A DNA stretch of 7,975 bases from Chloroflexota bacterium (GCA_030690025.1 JAUYDJ010000070.1:1-7975), one strand, 5' to 3'; numbered from the stretch's first letter, positions 1 through 6,523 are shown. Made by a program: numbers and translations. The notes: a model not told the origin generated them from the sequence alone.

Positions 1-795
1 GGTACGTTAGCGATTGTCACCAAAGTGATACTGAAACTGACCACCAAGGCGGCAAAGAAAGAAGTGCTTTTTGTCCCCTTTAACGATCTGCAGAGTGCCA
101 TTGATGCCGTCCCTGAGATGCTAAGACTCAAGACAACACCAACAGGAATTGAGTTCATGGAGAGAAGTATTATTGAGATTGTTGAGAAATATCTTGAAAG
201 AGAGATACCCTACCATCAATATGAGGCATTCCTGATGATAACAATGGAAGGAGAATCAGAGGACGTAATTTACGGCTACTTTTCTCAGGTCGAGGAAATC
301 TGCAAGCGTCACGGAGCAATTGAAGCCAGGGTTCCTGATAGCGAGCGGGCCAAGAGACGTCTTCTCGAAGCCAGAGAAAAGTTCTACCACGCGATTAAGA
401 GGTTTGCCCCTATGCAGATAATCGATGTAGTAGTTCCCCGCAACAAAATAGCTGACTTCGTAAGAGAAGTAAAGGAAATATCCAAAGAACAAGGCATACC
501 CGTCATACTTTACGGACACGCAGGTGATGGTAATGTGCATATGCACCCTATCTGTTTGCACATGGATCAGCAGGAGTGGGGTAGGAAGCTACCGCGCCTA
601 ATGAGCGATATATATCGTGCAGGAGTCTCCTTCGGTGGGGCAATATCAGGGGAGCACGGAATTGGCCTCGACAAGAAGAGATACCTAAGCCTACAATTAG
701 ATGAGCCGGTCCTAAATATTATGAAAGATATAAAGAGGGCTTTTGACCCAAATAATATCTTGAATCCCGGGAAAATCTTTGACTTGGAAATCTGA
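1..795 (+). CDS. FAD-linked oxidase, C-terminal part (GlcD / D-lactate dehydrogenase-like), 5' truncated by window edge
   Basis: This is the C-terminal 264 residues of a flavoprotein of the glycolate oxidase GlcD / D-lactate dehydrogenase / D-2-hydroxyacid dehydrogenase family, which oxidises 2-hydroxy acids to 2-oxo acids. The frame is open from base 1: the first residues, GTLAIVTKVILKL, match the end of the FAD-binding PCMH domain, so a GTG at 25 is internal and not the start. The rest is the FAD-oxidase C domain, with HAGDGNVH at residues 173-180 of the visible part, GEHGIG at 217-222 and the C-terminal DPNNILNPGK at 249-258. All are hallmark motifs, and the end is complete (TGA 793-795). 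The full protein would be about 460 residues. The gene is AT-richer and uses more AGA and ATA codons than the transporter genes downstream. It converges with the remnant of another flavin oxidase, 3 bp away. The exact substrate is not determinable. Confidence 0.93.
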   Translation, partial: GTLAIVTKVILKLTTKAAKKEVLFVPFNDLQSAIDAVPEMLRLKTTPTGIEFMERSIIEIVEKYLEREIPYHQYEAFLMITMEGESEDVIYGYFSQVEEICKRHGAIEARVPDSERAKRRLLEAREKFYHAIKRFAPMQIIDVVVPRNKIADFVREVKEISKEQGIPVILYGHAGDGNVHMHPICLHMDQQEWGRKLPRLMSDIYRAGVSFGGAISGEHGIGLDKKRYLSLQLDEPVLNIMKDIKRAFDPNNILNPGKIFDLEI

Positions 796-798
796 CTG

Positions 799-888
799 CT
801 ATCTCTCAAGTATCTCATCAACTAGTCGGCCGACATATCTCGCAATCGCTGGAGATGCAGTTAAGCCCGGCGATTCGATGCCAACTAG
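799..888 (-). pseudogene. 3' remnant of a FAD-dependent oxidoreductase (LhgO/DAO-like), cut by the IS
   Basis: Read on the minus strand, this stretch encodes 29 residues ending in a TAG stop (plus-strand 799-801). It contains VGIESPGLTASPAIA followed by RYVGRLVDEILER. The GIESPGLT(A/S)S.AIA signature is typical of the extreme C-terminus of the DAO-fold FAD-dependent oxidoreductases related to L-2-hydroxyglutarate oxidase (LhgO), which are usually about 400 residues long. The frame is interrupted exactly where the IS inserted, at the CTAG. If the IS and one CTAG are removed, the frame continues into 2270-2305 as IAGWQHIPLVGIESPG before a stop. It lies tail-to-tail with the GlcD-type gene (stops 3 bp apart), a pairing that suggests related 2-hydroxy-acid metabolism. 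The family assignment rests on this short motif only. The rest of the gene is not in the window. Confidence 0.72.
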
Positions 889-904
889 TACTACTACGTT
901 AAGT
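885..904 (+). repeat. Left terminal inverted repeat of the IS plus CTAG target copy
   Basis: Bases 885-888 (CTAG) are the target copy and 889-904 the inverted end. The whole 20-base block is the exact reverse complement of 2250-2269. Matching stops on both sides of the block (884 with 2270, 905 with 2249). Confidence 0.9.
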
Positions 905-2265
905 GTGTTTGACAATTACCTGCCGTTGAGCGCATACTATGGTCATGGATACAATACGCGCTCAACGGGAACGACTGAAGGGTTTCTTGGACGAGATGCT
1001 GGTGACCTTGGGCCGCTCGGAGCGTCGTCAGTGGGGTGACGTGTATGTGCGGGGACTGCTGGCGACGGGTGGGCGCAAGGCAACAGCGAGCATGGCCGCC
1101 CGTGTGTCGGACGGCAATGTGCAAGCGATGCAGCAGTTTATTGGCCAGAGTCCTTGGCCCTGCAATCCCCTGCGGAAAGGGCTGGCTCGGCGGTTGGTGG
1201 AAGCACTGCATCCGGTGGCGGCATGGGTGGTAGACGATACCGGGTTTCCGAAGAAGGGCCCCCACTCCGTGGGGGTGGCACGCCAGTACTCCGGGACGCT
1301 GGGCAAGATTGGCAACTGCCAGGTGGCGGTGAGCCTGCACTACGCTACAGACGATGCCGCTGTGCCCCTGGACTTTGCCCTTTACCTGCCCGAAGAGTGG
1401 CTGGAGGAAGAGCGTCGCCAAAAAGCGGGCATCCCAAAGGATGTCACGTTCCAGCCCAAGTGGGCCTTGGCCCTGGTGCTGATCGACCGAGCCCTGGCAT
1501 GGGAGGTGCCCAGGGGCGTAATCGTCGCGGACGTGGGCTATGGCAACACCACGGAGTTTCGGACGGGGCTGGCCGAGCGCAAGTTGCTCTTCGCGGTGGG
1601 GGTCCAGAACACAACCGCGGTCTGGGTCGACTCGGGCAACCTGGGGGATCCGTCCCGGGGACGCCGTGGCCGGCCGCGGCGTAAGCTTTTGGAGGTGGGC
1701 GCTCCGATGAGCGTGGCTGAGGTGAGTCAGAGCTGGCCTCAGGAACGCTGGCAGCGTGTCACCTGGCGCGAGGGCACCAAGGGACCCATGACCAGGCGTT
1801 TTGCCGCTGCACGCGTCTTGCCCAGCCATAGCTACCAACATGGCGGCCCCAAAGAAGAGACTCTCTGGCTGCTGGCGGAATGGCCCGAGGACGAGGCAGC
1901 CCCCACGAAGTTCTGGCTCGCCAATCTCCCCGGGAACACCAGTCTCCTGAGCCTGGTGCGCCTGGCCAAGATCCGCTGGTGGATCGAGCAGGGCTACCAG
2001 CAGCTCAAAGATGAGCTGGGTCTAGACCATTATGAAGGGCGCTCCTGGCAGGGCTGGCATCACCACGTCACCATGACGATGCTCGCCTTTGGCTTCCTGG
2101 CTCTGGAGAGTCTGTACATTAAAAAAAACTTCTGGACAGCGCTGGTCTCTGCCGAGGGTGCGACGTGAACTCCAGCGCATGCTGGCCCGCTGGACAGGAA
2201 TTTGTCCCTGCTGTGGCCTGCTCGTCCACTGGCGTATGGACTCATCAGAACTTAACGTAGTAGTA
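889..2265 (+). mobile_element. IS701-like insertion sequence, about 1377 bp, with perfect inverted ends
   Basis: The element is bounded by TACTACTACGTTAAGT at 889-904 and its exact reverse complement at 2250-2265. Both sides carry CTAG (885-888 and 2266-2269). Because CTAG is its own complement, the inverted match is 20 bp if it is counted. Members of the IS701 family are known to make 4-bp duplications of YTAR type, so CTAG is best read as the target duplication. Inside lies one DDE transposase gene on the plus strand that fills almost all of the element. It is GC-richer than the GlcD gene to its left. It inserted into the 3' end of a minus-strand flavin oxidoreductase. The perfect ends and intact duplication suggest recent movement. 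Confidence 0.9.
939..2168 (+). CDS. IS701-like DDE transposase, C-terminus apparently frame-shifted
   Basis: This 409-residue transposase carries the DDE active site of IS701-like elements: first Asp in WVVDDTGFPKKG (D99/D100), second Asp in VIVADVGYG (D198), and Glu in the helix RWWIEQGYQQLKDELGLDHYEGR (E350). It cuts and joins the element's ends. ATG 939 was taken as the start; ATG 945 is equally possible, and neither has a clear Shine-Dalgarno. The last ten or so codons (ALVSAEGAT) do not look like the family. The +1 frame over the same bases instead gives LPRVRRELQRML followed by a CPCC motif, the kind of C-terminus expected. The switch must occur between the A8 run at 2121-2128 and about 2150. 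The catalytic core is intact, so the gene could still be active, but without the tail this is uncertain. Confidence 0.88.
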   Translation: MVMDTIRAQRERLKGFLDEMLVTLGRSERRQWGDVYVRGLLATGGRKATASMAARVSDGNVQAMQQFIGQSPWPCNPLRKGLARRLVEALHPVAAWVVDDTGFPKKGPHSVGVARQYSGTLGKIGNCQVAVSLHYATDDAAVPLDFALYLPEEWLEEERRQKAGIPKDVTFQPKWALALVLIDRALAWEVPRGVIVADVGYGNTTEFRTGLAERKLLFAVGVQNTTAVWVDSGNLGDPSRGRRGRPRRKLLEVGAPMSVAEVSQSWPQERWQRVTWREGTKGPMTRRFAAARVLPSHSYQHGGPKEETLWLLAEWPEDEAAPTKFWLANLPGNTSLLSLVRLAKIRWWIEQGYQQLKDELGLDHYEGRSWQGWHHHVTMTMLAFGFLALESLYIKKNFWTALVSAEGAT

Positions 2266-2295
2266 CTAGGGGGATATGTTGCCAACCAGCAATAG
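2129..2295 (+). other. Alternative +1-frame C-terminus of the transposase
   Basis: In the frame +1 to the main transposase frame, downstream of the A8 run, the sequence reads TSGQRWSLPRVRREL, then QRMLARWTGICPCCGLLVHW, and stops at TAG 2293-2295. The LP.VRRELQR segment and the Cys-rich tail look like a genuine family C-terminus, unlike the zero-frame end. Losing one A from the A8 run would join YIKK to this tail. The frame runs past the right end of the IS into flanking DNA. It has no credible start of its own, so it is either a fragment created by an indel or a part reached by slippage. Confidence 0.6.
2250..2269 (-). repeat. Right terminal inverted repeat of the IS plus CTAG target copy
   Basis: This is the exact reverse complement of 885-904. 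The inverted end is 2250-2265 and the CTAG target copy is 2266-2269. The frame-shifted continuation of the transposase reads straight through this end into the flanking DNA. Confidence 0.9.
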
Positions 2296-2305
2296 TTGAT
2301 GAGGA
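2270..2305 (-). pseudogene. Upstream stub of the same broken oxidoreductase, on the far side of the IS
   Basis: On the minus strand, joined across the IS with one CTAG copy, this segment reads SSSTIAGWQHIP and runs in frame into LVGIESPGLT. The pattern of a hydrophobic/Gly-rich stretch just before the GIESPGLT motif fits the family. A TAG stop (plus 2306-2308) follows immediately upstream, and none of the minus frames beyond it resembles a flavoprotein. The body of the gene was therefore already lost, or was deleted separately from the IS insertion. The assignment depends on the frame continuity and is weaker than for the 799-888 part. Confidence 0.45.
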
Positions 2306-2403
2306 CTACACTTTACCTAGTAACACCATTATCGACGCAACGACACCATCGTCGGTAACATTATTATGGTTAGGTTCTGTTTTGGTTGTTGCTATCTTAA
2401 ATC

Positions 2404-2496
2404 TGTCATTGCGAGAGGGCGGACGCCCTCGAAGCAATCTCAAACTTTGATTTATCGGGATTGCTTCGTCCCGACAGGTCGGGACTCGCAATGACA
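2404..2496. repeat. Clover-shaped palindromic intergenic repeat (REP/MITE-like)
   Basis: The 93-bp element has nested symmetry. Outer arms TGTCATTGCGAG (2404-2415) and CTCGCAATGACA (2485-2496) are exact complements. Inside are a hairpin GAGGGCG-GA-CGCCCTC (2415-2430), a stem GAAGCAATC (2431-2439) with GATTGCTTC (2459-2467), and a hairpin GTCCCGAC-AG-GTCGGGAC (2468-2485). The whole could fold as a cruciform with side arms in DNA or RNA. The GTCATTGCGAG/GAAGCAATC core resembles dispersed, non-coding palindromic repeats found in many bacterial genomes. It encodes no plausible protein. The flanks repeat the symmetry weakly (TTTGGTTG on the left, CAACCAAA on the right), hinting at a somewhat larger unit. 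Confidence 0.85.
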
Positions 2497-2640
2497 CAGC
2501 AACCAAATGCAAATAATACATTACTATGAGTCAATTGACAATGATGTTGAAAATGTGTTTACTGGTATGTATCTCTACAGAAAACAGTGCCTTAGCTGCC
2601 TGATTTCGGGGTAAATATCGGGCAGATTCAAGGTGGGGTC

Positions 2641-2670
2641 TTGACAGGGGTGGTAAAATAGGAGAAATAG
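2641..2670 (+). promoter_or_regulatory. Possible sigma70-type promoter of the ABC operon (weak -10)
   Basis: A perfect TTGACA lies at 2641-2646 in the ten-base context GTCTTGACAG, the same context as the stronger promoter before the TRAP receptor gene. At 17-18 bases spacing the -10 position offers only GAAATA/AAATAG (2664-2670), a poor match. The hairpin at 2596-2625 directly upstream could be an operator or a chance structure. This is a candidate only. Confidence 0.4.
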
Positions 2671-2846
2671 ATTTCGAGTGGTTTGGAGTTGTGGTGGCGG
2701 TCGGGTCTTTTCCCCGGAAAGCGTGATAAGTATATATGCGTGGGACGGTCGAACTCCTGCTGTAGAAAAGCGAGGCCGAGGAGGTGATAGAAGTTAGATA
2801 ATTACCTTAACATTCAGCCGAAAAAATATTTAATTGGGAGGAAAGA

Positions 2847-3869
2847 ATGAAGAAAGGATTACTATTTTACGGAGCACTGGTTGCTGTAATACTGGCCTTG
2901 CTGGCGTTGCCCTTGCTGGGGTGCACGTCAAAGCCCAGCGCAACCGCAGCGCCCATTGTGGTGTGGGTTACGCCCACTGCCGGCCCACCCTGGGTGGTAG
3001 CCCAGCAGGAGGGGTTCTTTAAGGAGCTGGGGATAAACGTAGAGCCGCGGTTAACTGTAGAAGATGCCGCCCCGTTCCTGGCCGGGCAGTCCCCCATTTC
3101 CAGCGTATCATCCTGGGAGGGAGGACAGTATCGAATTGAGAAAGAAGATGTCATGATTTATGGGGTCAGCGGAGGCGTCAGATTCTTCAACGGCATAGCC
3201 GTCAAGGCAAGCAACTATCCCAAGCCGTACAGCAGCGTTCCGGACCTGAAGGGGAAAAAGCTCGGGAACCCCGGGTTAGGCACTGGTTCCTGGGCGGCCT
3301 TTGTGGCCCTGGCTAAGGCAAGATGGAACATAGATGCCACCACCGCCTTCCAGAATGTGTCCACCAGCTCGGGTGCTATGCTTGCCCTGGTGGACAAGGG
3401 CGAGCTGGATGGAGCTCTCTTGTTCAGTGGCGCCACCCTGGCGGCGGTAGCCTCTGGTTTTCCGCTAGTCTTCTCCTTCGATAAGGAATGGGAGGCGTTT
3501 ACTGGGTTCCCGCTAATGATAACGGTCAATATTGCCCGCGCCGATTGGGTGAAGAAGAACCCGGATACCGCCCGGAAGATAAACCAGGCCCTGGATAAGG
3601 CAGTAACCTGGATGTCGCAAAACACCGACCAGTTTAACGTCGGCGGCAGGTACGAGCAGCTCGCAAGGGACGCCGGCCATCTGGCCAATGCGGATACGAT
3701 TAAGCTCGTACAATCGTGGTTTAAAGAAAAGAAATACTACTCGCCAAGCGCGGCCTATTCCGACGGCTGGGTGGACTCTGCCCAGAAGTTCAGCGAGCTA
3801 GTCCTGGGGAAGGACGCGCCTGCCAAAGCTGACATGTTCTGGTCGCCGGCAGAAGCCAACAAGAAATAG
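2847..3869 (+). CDS. ABC transporter solute-binding lipoprotein, NMT1/SsuA/TauA class
   Basis: This 340-residue extracytoplasmic receptor captures a small organic solute and delivers it to the permeases encoded downstream. It starts at ATG 2847 behind GGGAGG (2836-2841). The N-terminus has two Lys, a hydrophobic segment (residues 5-24) and the lipobox LLGC, making Cys26 the lipid-anchored first residue; a short Ser/Ala-rich spacer follows. The mature part has the NMT1/THI5-like fold pattern: an early beta strand (IVVWVTPTAGPPWVVAQQEGFFKELGINVEP, about 37-67) and VPDLKGKKLGNPGLGTGSW at 131-149, the usual hinge-side motif after the first lobe. It ends with a helical second lobe including a WVKKNPDTARKINQALDKAV stretch. 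Family members bind sulfonates, nitrate, thiamin precursors, riboflavin and others. The ligand cannot be told here. Confidence 0.88.
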   Translation: MKKGLLFYGALVAVILALLALPLLGCTSKPSATAAPIVVWVTPTAGPPWVVAQQEGFFKELGINVEPRLTVEDAAPFLAGQSPISSVSSWEGGQYRIEKEDVMIYGVSGGVRFFNGIAVKASNYPKPYSSVPDLKGKKLGNPGLGTGSWAAFVALAKARWNIDATTAFQNVSTSSGAMLALVDKGELDGALLFSGATLAAVASGFPLVFSFDKEWEAFTGFPLMITVNIARADWVKKNPDTARKINQALDKAVTWMSQNTDQFNVGGRYEQLARDAGHLANADTIKLVQSWFKEKKYYSPSAAYSDGWVDSAQKFSELVLGKDAPAKADMFWSPAEANKK

Positions 3870-3911
3870 CCATCTGACAGTCTGTGATGGGAGGATGTGC
3901 TGAAGTAGTCC

Positions 3912-3943
3912 GGCCGGGCCCCGCACCGGTACGGGACCCGGCC
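3912..3943 (+). promoter_or_regulatory. GC-rich hairpin between receptor and permease genes
   Basis: GGCCGGGCCCCG (3912-3923) pairs with CGGGACCCGGCC (3932-3943) with a single mismatch and an 8-base loop. No T-run follows, so it is not a standard intrinsic terminator. A smaller hairpin, TCTCCC/GGGAGA (3962-3967 with 3978-3983), lies 18 bases further on. In importer operons such structures after the receptor gene often protect the upstream mRNA or partly stop transcription, giving more receptor than permease. That role is inferred. The remainder of the 244-base gap (3870-4113) holds no recognisable gene. Confidence 0.6.
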
Positions 3944-4113
3944 CCAACAACTGGATAGAAATCTCCCTGTGGAATTTGGGAGAGGACTGCTGGTAATCAG
4001 ATGATGGGTTATGGCTCGCCTTTTCGCCTTTGTCAAGATAAAGACCTTCAGCCAGGAATGCGTCTCTGAGTTTGCCGGGCTCATTATGGAATGAGAAGAT
4101 TGGAAAGTGAGCA

Positions 4114-4995
4114 ATGGACAAACAAGTAGAGCAAATAGCGCGGGTAGTTCCGCGCTCTATGGTTAAGACCTTCGGCGGCATTGACTTTACGCACGGATTC
4201 GGCAGGGTACTCCTTCAAATCTTACCGGTGGTGCTGGTTATCCTGGTCTGGTGGGTAGTGGCTGTCGTGATGCATGTCCCGCGCTTATACCCTACACCGG
4301 TAACGGTGTTTAATGAGTTTATCGGTATACTGGGCGGGAAGGCGCCGGTTGGTGCGGCTTCGTCTTATGTGCACATTGGGGCTACTCTCTACCGTCTTTT
4401 TATTGCCTTCCTTCTCTCGTTTGCCATAGGGGTGGTCATCGGGCTAATTGTGGGCCGGAATAAACTGCTTTTTAACCTCTTCGACAACATAGGCTGGATT
4501 TTTCTCTCGGTGCCCGCCATACTGTGGTCTTTCATATTCGTGGTTGCTCTGGGTCTAACCGAGGTAGTGCCGGTGGTTGTTCTGATGTCCCAGCTTGCCC
4601 CGCAGGTGGCCCTGCTTACCGCGGAAGGGGCTAAAGCCACGCCCGCGGATATACTGGAGATGTCCGCATCATACAAGGCCACTACCTGGCAGAAGGTCAA
4701 AGACGTGTTCCTGCCTCACCTTATTCCTTACCTGGTGGCGAGCGCGCGCACGAGCTTCAGTCTCGGCGCTAAACTGGTTGTCATTGCCGAGATAGTGGGA
4801 TTCTCCACCGGTATCGGCGTCATGATAAAGTACTGGGACGACAAGGTGCAGGTCGCGCCCCTGGTGGCGTGGGGCCTGGTTTTAATTGTCGTGGCTAATG
4901 CCGTCGAGTACGCCGTTTTCGCCACATTAGAGCGGCGTGTAGCTAAATGGCGCACTGGACCACAGGTCACCATGAAAGGGGGTGGAGTGGCATGA
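4114..4995 (+). CDS. ABC transporter permease, SsuC/TauC-like (first of two)
   Basis: This 293-residue integral membrane subunit forms half of the translocation pore. A 30-residue cytoplasmic N-terminus precedes TM1 (about 33-53). TM2 (about 92-113), TM3 (about 124-147) and further segments follow. The EAA loop that docks on the ATPase is at 182-201 (EMSASYKATTWQKVKDVFLP), with the usual LP at its end and the normal Gly replaced by Lys-Ala. After it comes ARTSFSLGAKLVVIAEIVGFSTGIG, typical of the BPD_transp_1 domain in this family. The start ATG 4114 has only a weak purine stretch (GGAAAGTGAG) upstream, so translation may be modest. Its stop overlaps the ATPase start. It differs clearly from the second permease, so the pore is probably a heterodimer. 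Confidence 0.92.
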   Translation: MDKQVEQIARVVPRSMVKTFGGIDFTHGFGRVLLQILPVVLVILVWWVVAVVMHVPRLYPTPVTVFNEFIGILGGKAPVGAASSYVHIGATLYRLFIAFLLSFAIGVVIGLIVGRNKLLFNLFDNIGWIFLSVPAILWSFIFVVALGLTEVVPVVVLMSQLAPQVALLTAEGAKATPADILEMSASYKATTWQKVKDVFLPHLIPYLVASARTSFSLGAKLVVIAEIVGFSTGIGVMIKYWDDKVQVAPLVAWGLVLIVVANAVEYAVFATLERRVAKWRTGPQVTMKGGGVA

Positions 4996-5783
4996 GTCTT
5001 GAGATTGAGCTGAAGAATGTCGCCTTGCGCTTTCCGAAACCAGATGGCTGCGGGTGCCTGACTGTTTACGAAGGTTTTAACCTGGAAGTAGAGCAGGGTA
5101 GTTTCACGGTACTGCTTGGCCCCTCCGGCTGCGGTAAATCTACGCTGCTCAACGTTATCAATGGACTTTTGAGGCCAAGCGAAGTTGACGTATTAAATGT
5201 CTTCGGTAAAGACCTCAGGCAGAATCCGGACTTGACCCGGCGGATGGCTTACGTGTTTCAGAGTCCGAGGTTGTTGAAGTGGAAGACCCTCCGTGGCAAT
5301 GTCGTATTCGGCTTGAGAGGCCTGGGGGTGCAACCTAAGGAAAAGTGGGATGAGCTCATGGACAGGTATTTTGGCATAGTTGGCCTGAGCGACTACGTAA
5401 ACTACTATCCGCACCAGGTTTCCGGCGGCATGCAGCAAAGGGCAGCTATTGTCCGGGCGTGGGTGAACGAGCCGCGTATCCTGTTAATGGATGAGCCGTT
5501 CAGCCACCTGGACGAGATAAGCGCCGGTGAGCTGCGCCGGGAACTGATAAAGCTGTGGAGTCAGGAGCAGCCGCGGCGCACTATCATCTTTGTGACCCAT
5601 GACCTGAGCGAGGCCATCCACCTTGGTGAGAATATCCTCATGTTGACCAAGTGCCCGGCCCAGGTCTTTCATGCTGAAAAGATAGATATCCCGTGGCCAA
5701 GGCTAGAGGGTGATGACCGCATCTTTGAGCTTGAGAAAAGGCTGCGGCGCATGTTCTTTGAACAGGTAGGTATACAGGTATAA
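4992..5783 (+). CDS. ABC transporter ATP-binding protein, SsuB/TauB-like
   Basis: This 263-residue cytoplasmic ATPase powers the importer. ATG 4992 is chosen because it overlaps the permease stop in ATGA (4992-4995), has GGGGGTGGAG just upstream, and gives the standard N-terminus MSLEIELKNVALRF. An in-frame ATG at 4947 would add 15 atypical residues. All motifs are intact: Walker A GPSGCGKST (43-51), Q-loop YVFQSPRLLKWKTL (Q90), signature SGGMQQRAAIVRA (144-156), Walker B ILLMDEPF (163-170, catalytic E168), D-loop SHLD and switch His in VTHD (H203). The LLKWKTL stretch after the Q-loop is typical of the nitrate/sulfonate/taurine subclass. A small oddity is two close cysteines (GCGC, 19-22) before the A-loop Tyr region. 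It is co-translated with both permeases. Confidence 0.95.
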   Translation: MSLEIELKNVALRFPKPDGCGCLTVYEGFNLEVEQGSFTVLLGPSGCGKSTLLNVINGLLRPSEVDVLNVFGKDLRQNPDLTRRMAYVFQSPRLLKWKTLRGNVVFGLRGLGVQPKEKWDELMDRYFGIVGLSDYVNYYPHQVSGGMQQRAAIVRAWVNEPRILLMDEPFSHLDEISAGELRRELIKLWSQEQPRRTIIFVTHDLSEAIHLGENILMLTKCPAQVFHAEKIDIPWPRLEGDDRIFELEKRLRRMFFEQVGIQV

Positions 5784-6523
5784 TGGAAGCGATAAAGGAA
5801 AGAGGCGTTCAGCTACTGTCTCTGGTGTTGCTGGTGGCGGTGTGGGAAGGCCTTTCGCTAGTGGTAGGGCGTCTGGTGCCATCTCCGGTGGCTGTCTTCC
5901 CCGTAGCCTGGAACATGATTACCTCTGGCTCCTTCGCCGACCCGCTTTTCACCAGCCTGTACCGACTTTTGTTCGGGTTTGGTCTTGCCCTGGCGCTGGG
6001 GCTGGCTTTCGGTATCGCCTCCGCCCAGGTGGAAAAGCTCGGTATTGCAGCCGGCGCGTTGTTCACCACCATAATGACCACGCCAAGCCTGGTTATCATC
6101 TTCGTAGCCATGCTCATACTGGGCCAGACCGATTCCACCATAGTCCTCATCGTAGGTCTTATCGTTTTTCCGTTTGTTGCTGTTCCCATGCGTGATGCCA
6201 TGAAGGACCTGGACCAGGATATCTTAGGCATGTCGAAGTCATTCAAGGTAACCACACGGCGCAAATTAATCGATGTCTACATCCCTTACCTGGTGCCGCC
6301 AATCCTGGCGGCTTCCCGGATAGGCTTCTCCTTATCATGGAAGATAGTTGTCCTGAGCGAGGTCTTCGGCTTTACCACCGGAGTTGGCTGGAAAATTAGC
6401 TTAGCCTACTTCCAGTACGACCTTGTGGCCTTAATGGCCTGGCTGGTAATTTTCGTAGTCATCATACTGGTCATTGAACAGGTAATCAGAGAGGGCGAGA
6501 GAAGGGTAGTTAAGTGGAAATAG
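5783..6523 (+). CDS. ABC transporter permease, SsuC/TauC-like (second of two)
   Basis: This 246-residue membrane subunit is the second half of the pore. Its ATG shares one base with the ATPase stop (TAATG, 5781-5785), indicating translational coupling. It has a shorter N-terminus than the first permease, with TM1 already at about 10-28, then TM2 about 61-80, TM3 about 91-113 and TM4 about 119-136. The EAA loop is at 146-168 (DILGMSKSFKVTTRRKLIDVYIP). It is followed by AASRIGFSLSWKIVVLSEVFGFTTGVG, closely parallel to the first permease, so the two genes descend from one ancestor but have diverged widely. It is the last gene of the operon, with the terminator at 6558-6592 following. Two different permeases around one ATPase gene is less common in this class than a single homodimeric permease. 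Confidence 0.92.
   Translation: MEAIKERGVQLLSLVLLVAVWEGLSLVVGRLVPSPVAVFPVAWNMITSGSFADPLFTSLYRLLFGFGLALALGLAFGIASAQVEKLGIAAGALFTTIMTTPSLVIIFVAMLILGQTDSTIVLIVGLIVFPFVAVPMRDAMKDLDQDILGMSKSFKVTTRRKLIDVYIPYLVPPILAASRIGFSLSWKIVVLSEVFGFTTGVGWKISLAYFQYDLVALMAWLVIFVVIILVIEQVIREGERRVVKWK

Larger units (their letters stand above)
2306..2846. other. Intergenic stretch without a gene; leader of the ABC operon
   Basis: No reading frame here looks coding. Apart from the palindromic repeat, it holds a hairpin CTGCCTGAT/ATCGGGCAG at 2596-2604 and 2617-2625 (one G-U pair, 12-base loop). It also has a TTGACA box at 2641-2646 and a long purine-rich leader ending in GGGAGG (2836-2841) just before the receptor gene. 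I tested the leader by eye against common riboswitch patterns such as TPP and recognised none. The leader is about 180-200 bases if transcription starts near the TTGACA box. Confidence 0.6.

Noticed and set aside
894..1841. Long open frame on the minus strand (315 codons) inside the IS
   Set aside because: It mirrors the GC-rich transposase gene, has no recognisable domain, and its composition (His, Pro, Gln-rich) is typical of an antisense shadow.
2404..2496. CRISPR array or phage attachment site
   Set aside because: The repeats are inverted and nested, not direct with even spacers, and no integrase or tRNA is nearby.
2306..2521. 71-codon minus-strand frame over the palindromic repeat
   Set aside because: It is built from the inverted repeat itself, has no ribosome site or family resemblance, and its peptide changes with the repeat arms.
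2522..2846. Riboswitch in the long leader of the ABC operon
   Set aside because: No conserved core of a known class (for example TPP or cobalamin) could be recognised by eye, and only one simple hairpin is evident; a covariance-model scan would be the deciding test.
4001..4069. Small frame of about 22 codons before the first permease (possible leader peptide)
   Set aside because: No ribosome site, no run of a regulatory codon and no paired alternative hairpins downstream; chance frame.
4947..4991. Earlier ATG start for the ATPase gene
   Set aside because: The extra 15 residues (MAHWTTGHHERGWSG) are unlike the family and overlap the permease by 49 bases, while ATG 4992 has a good ribosome site and a usual 4-base overlap.
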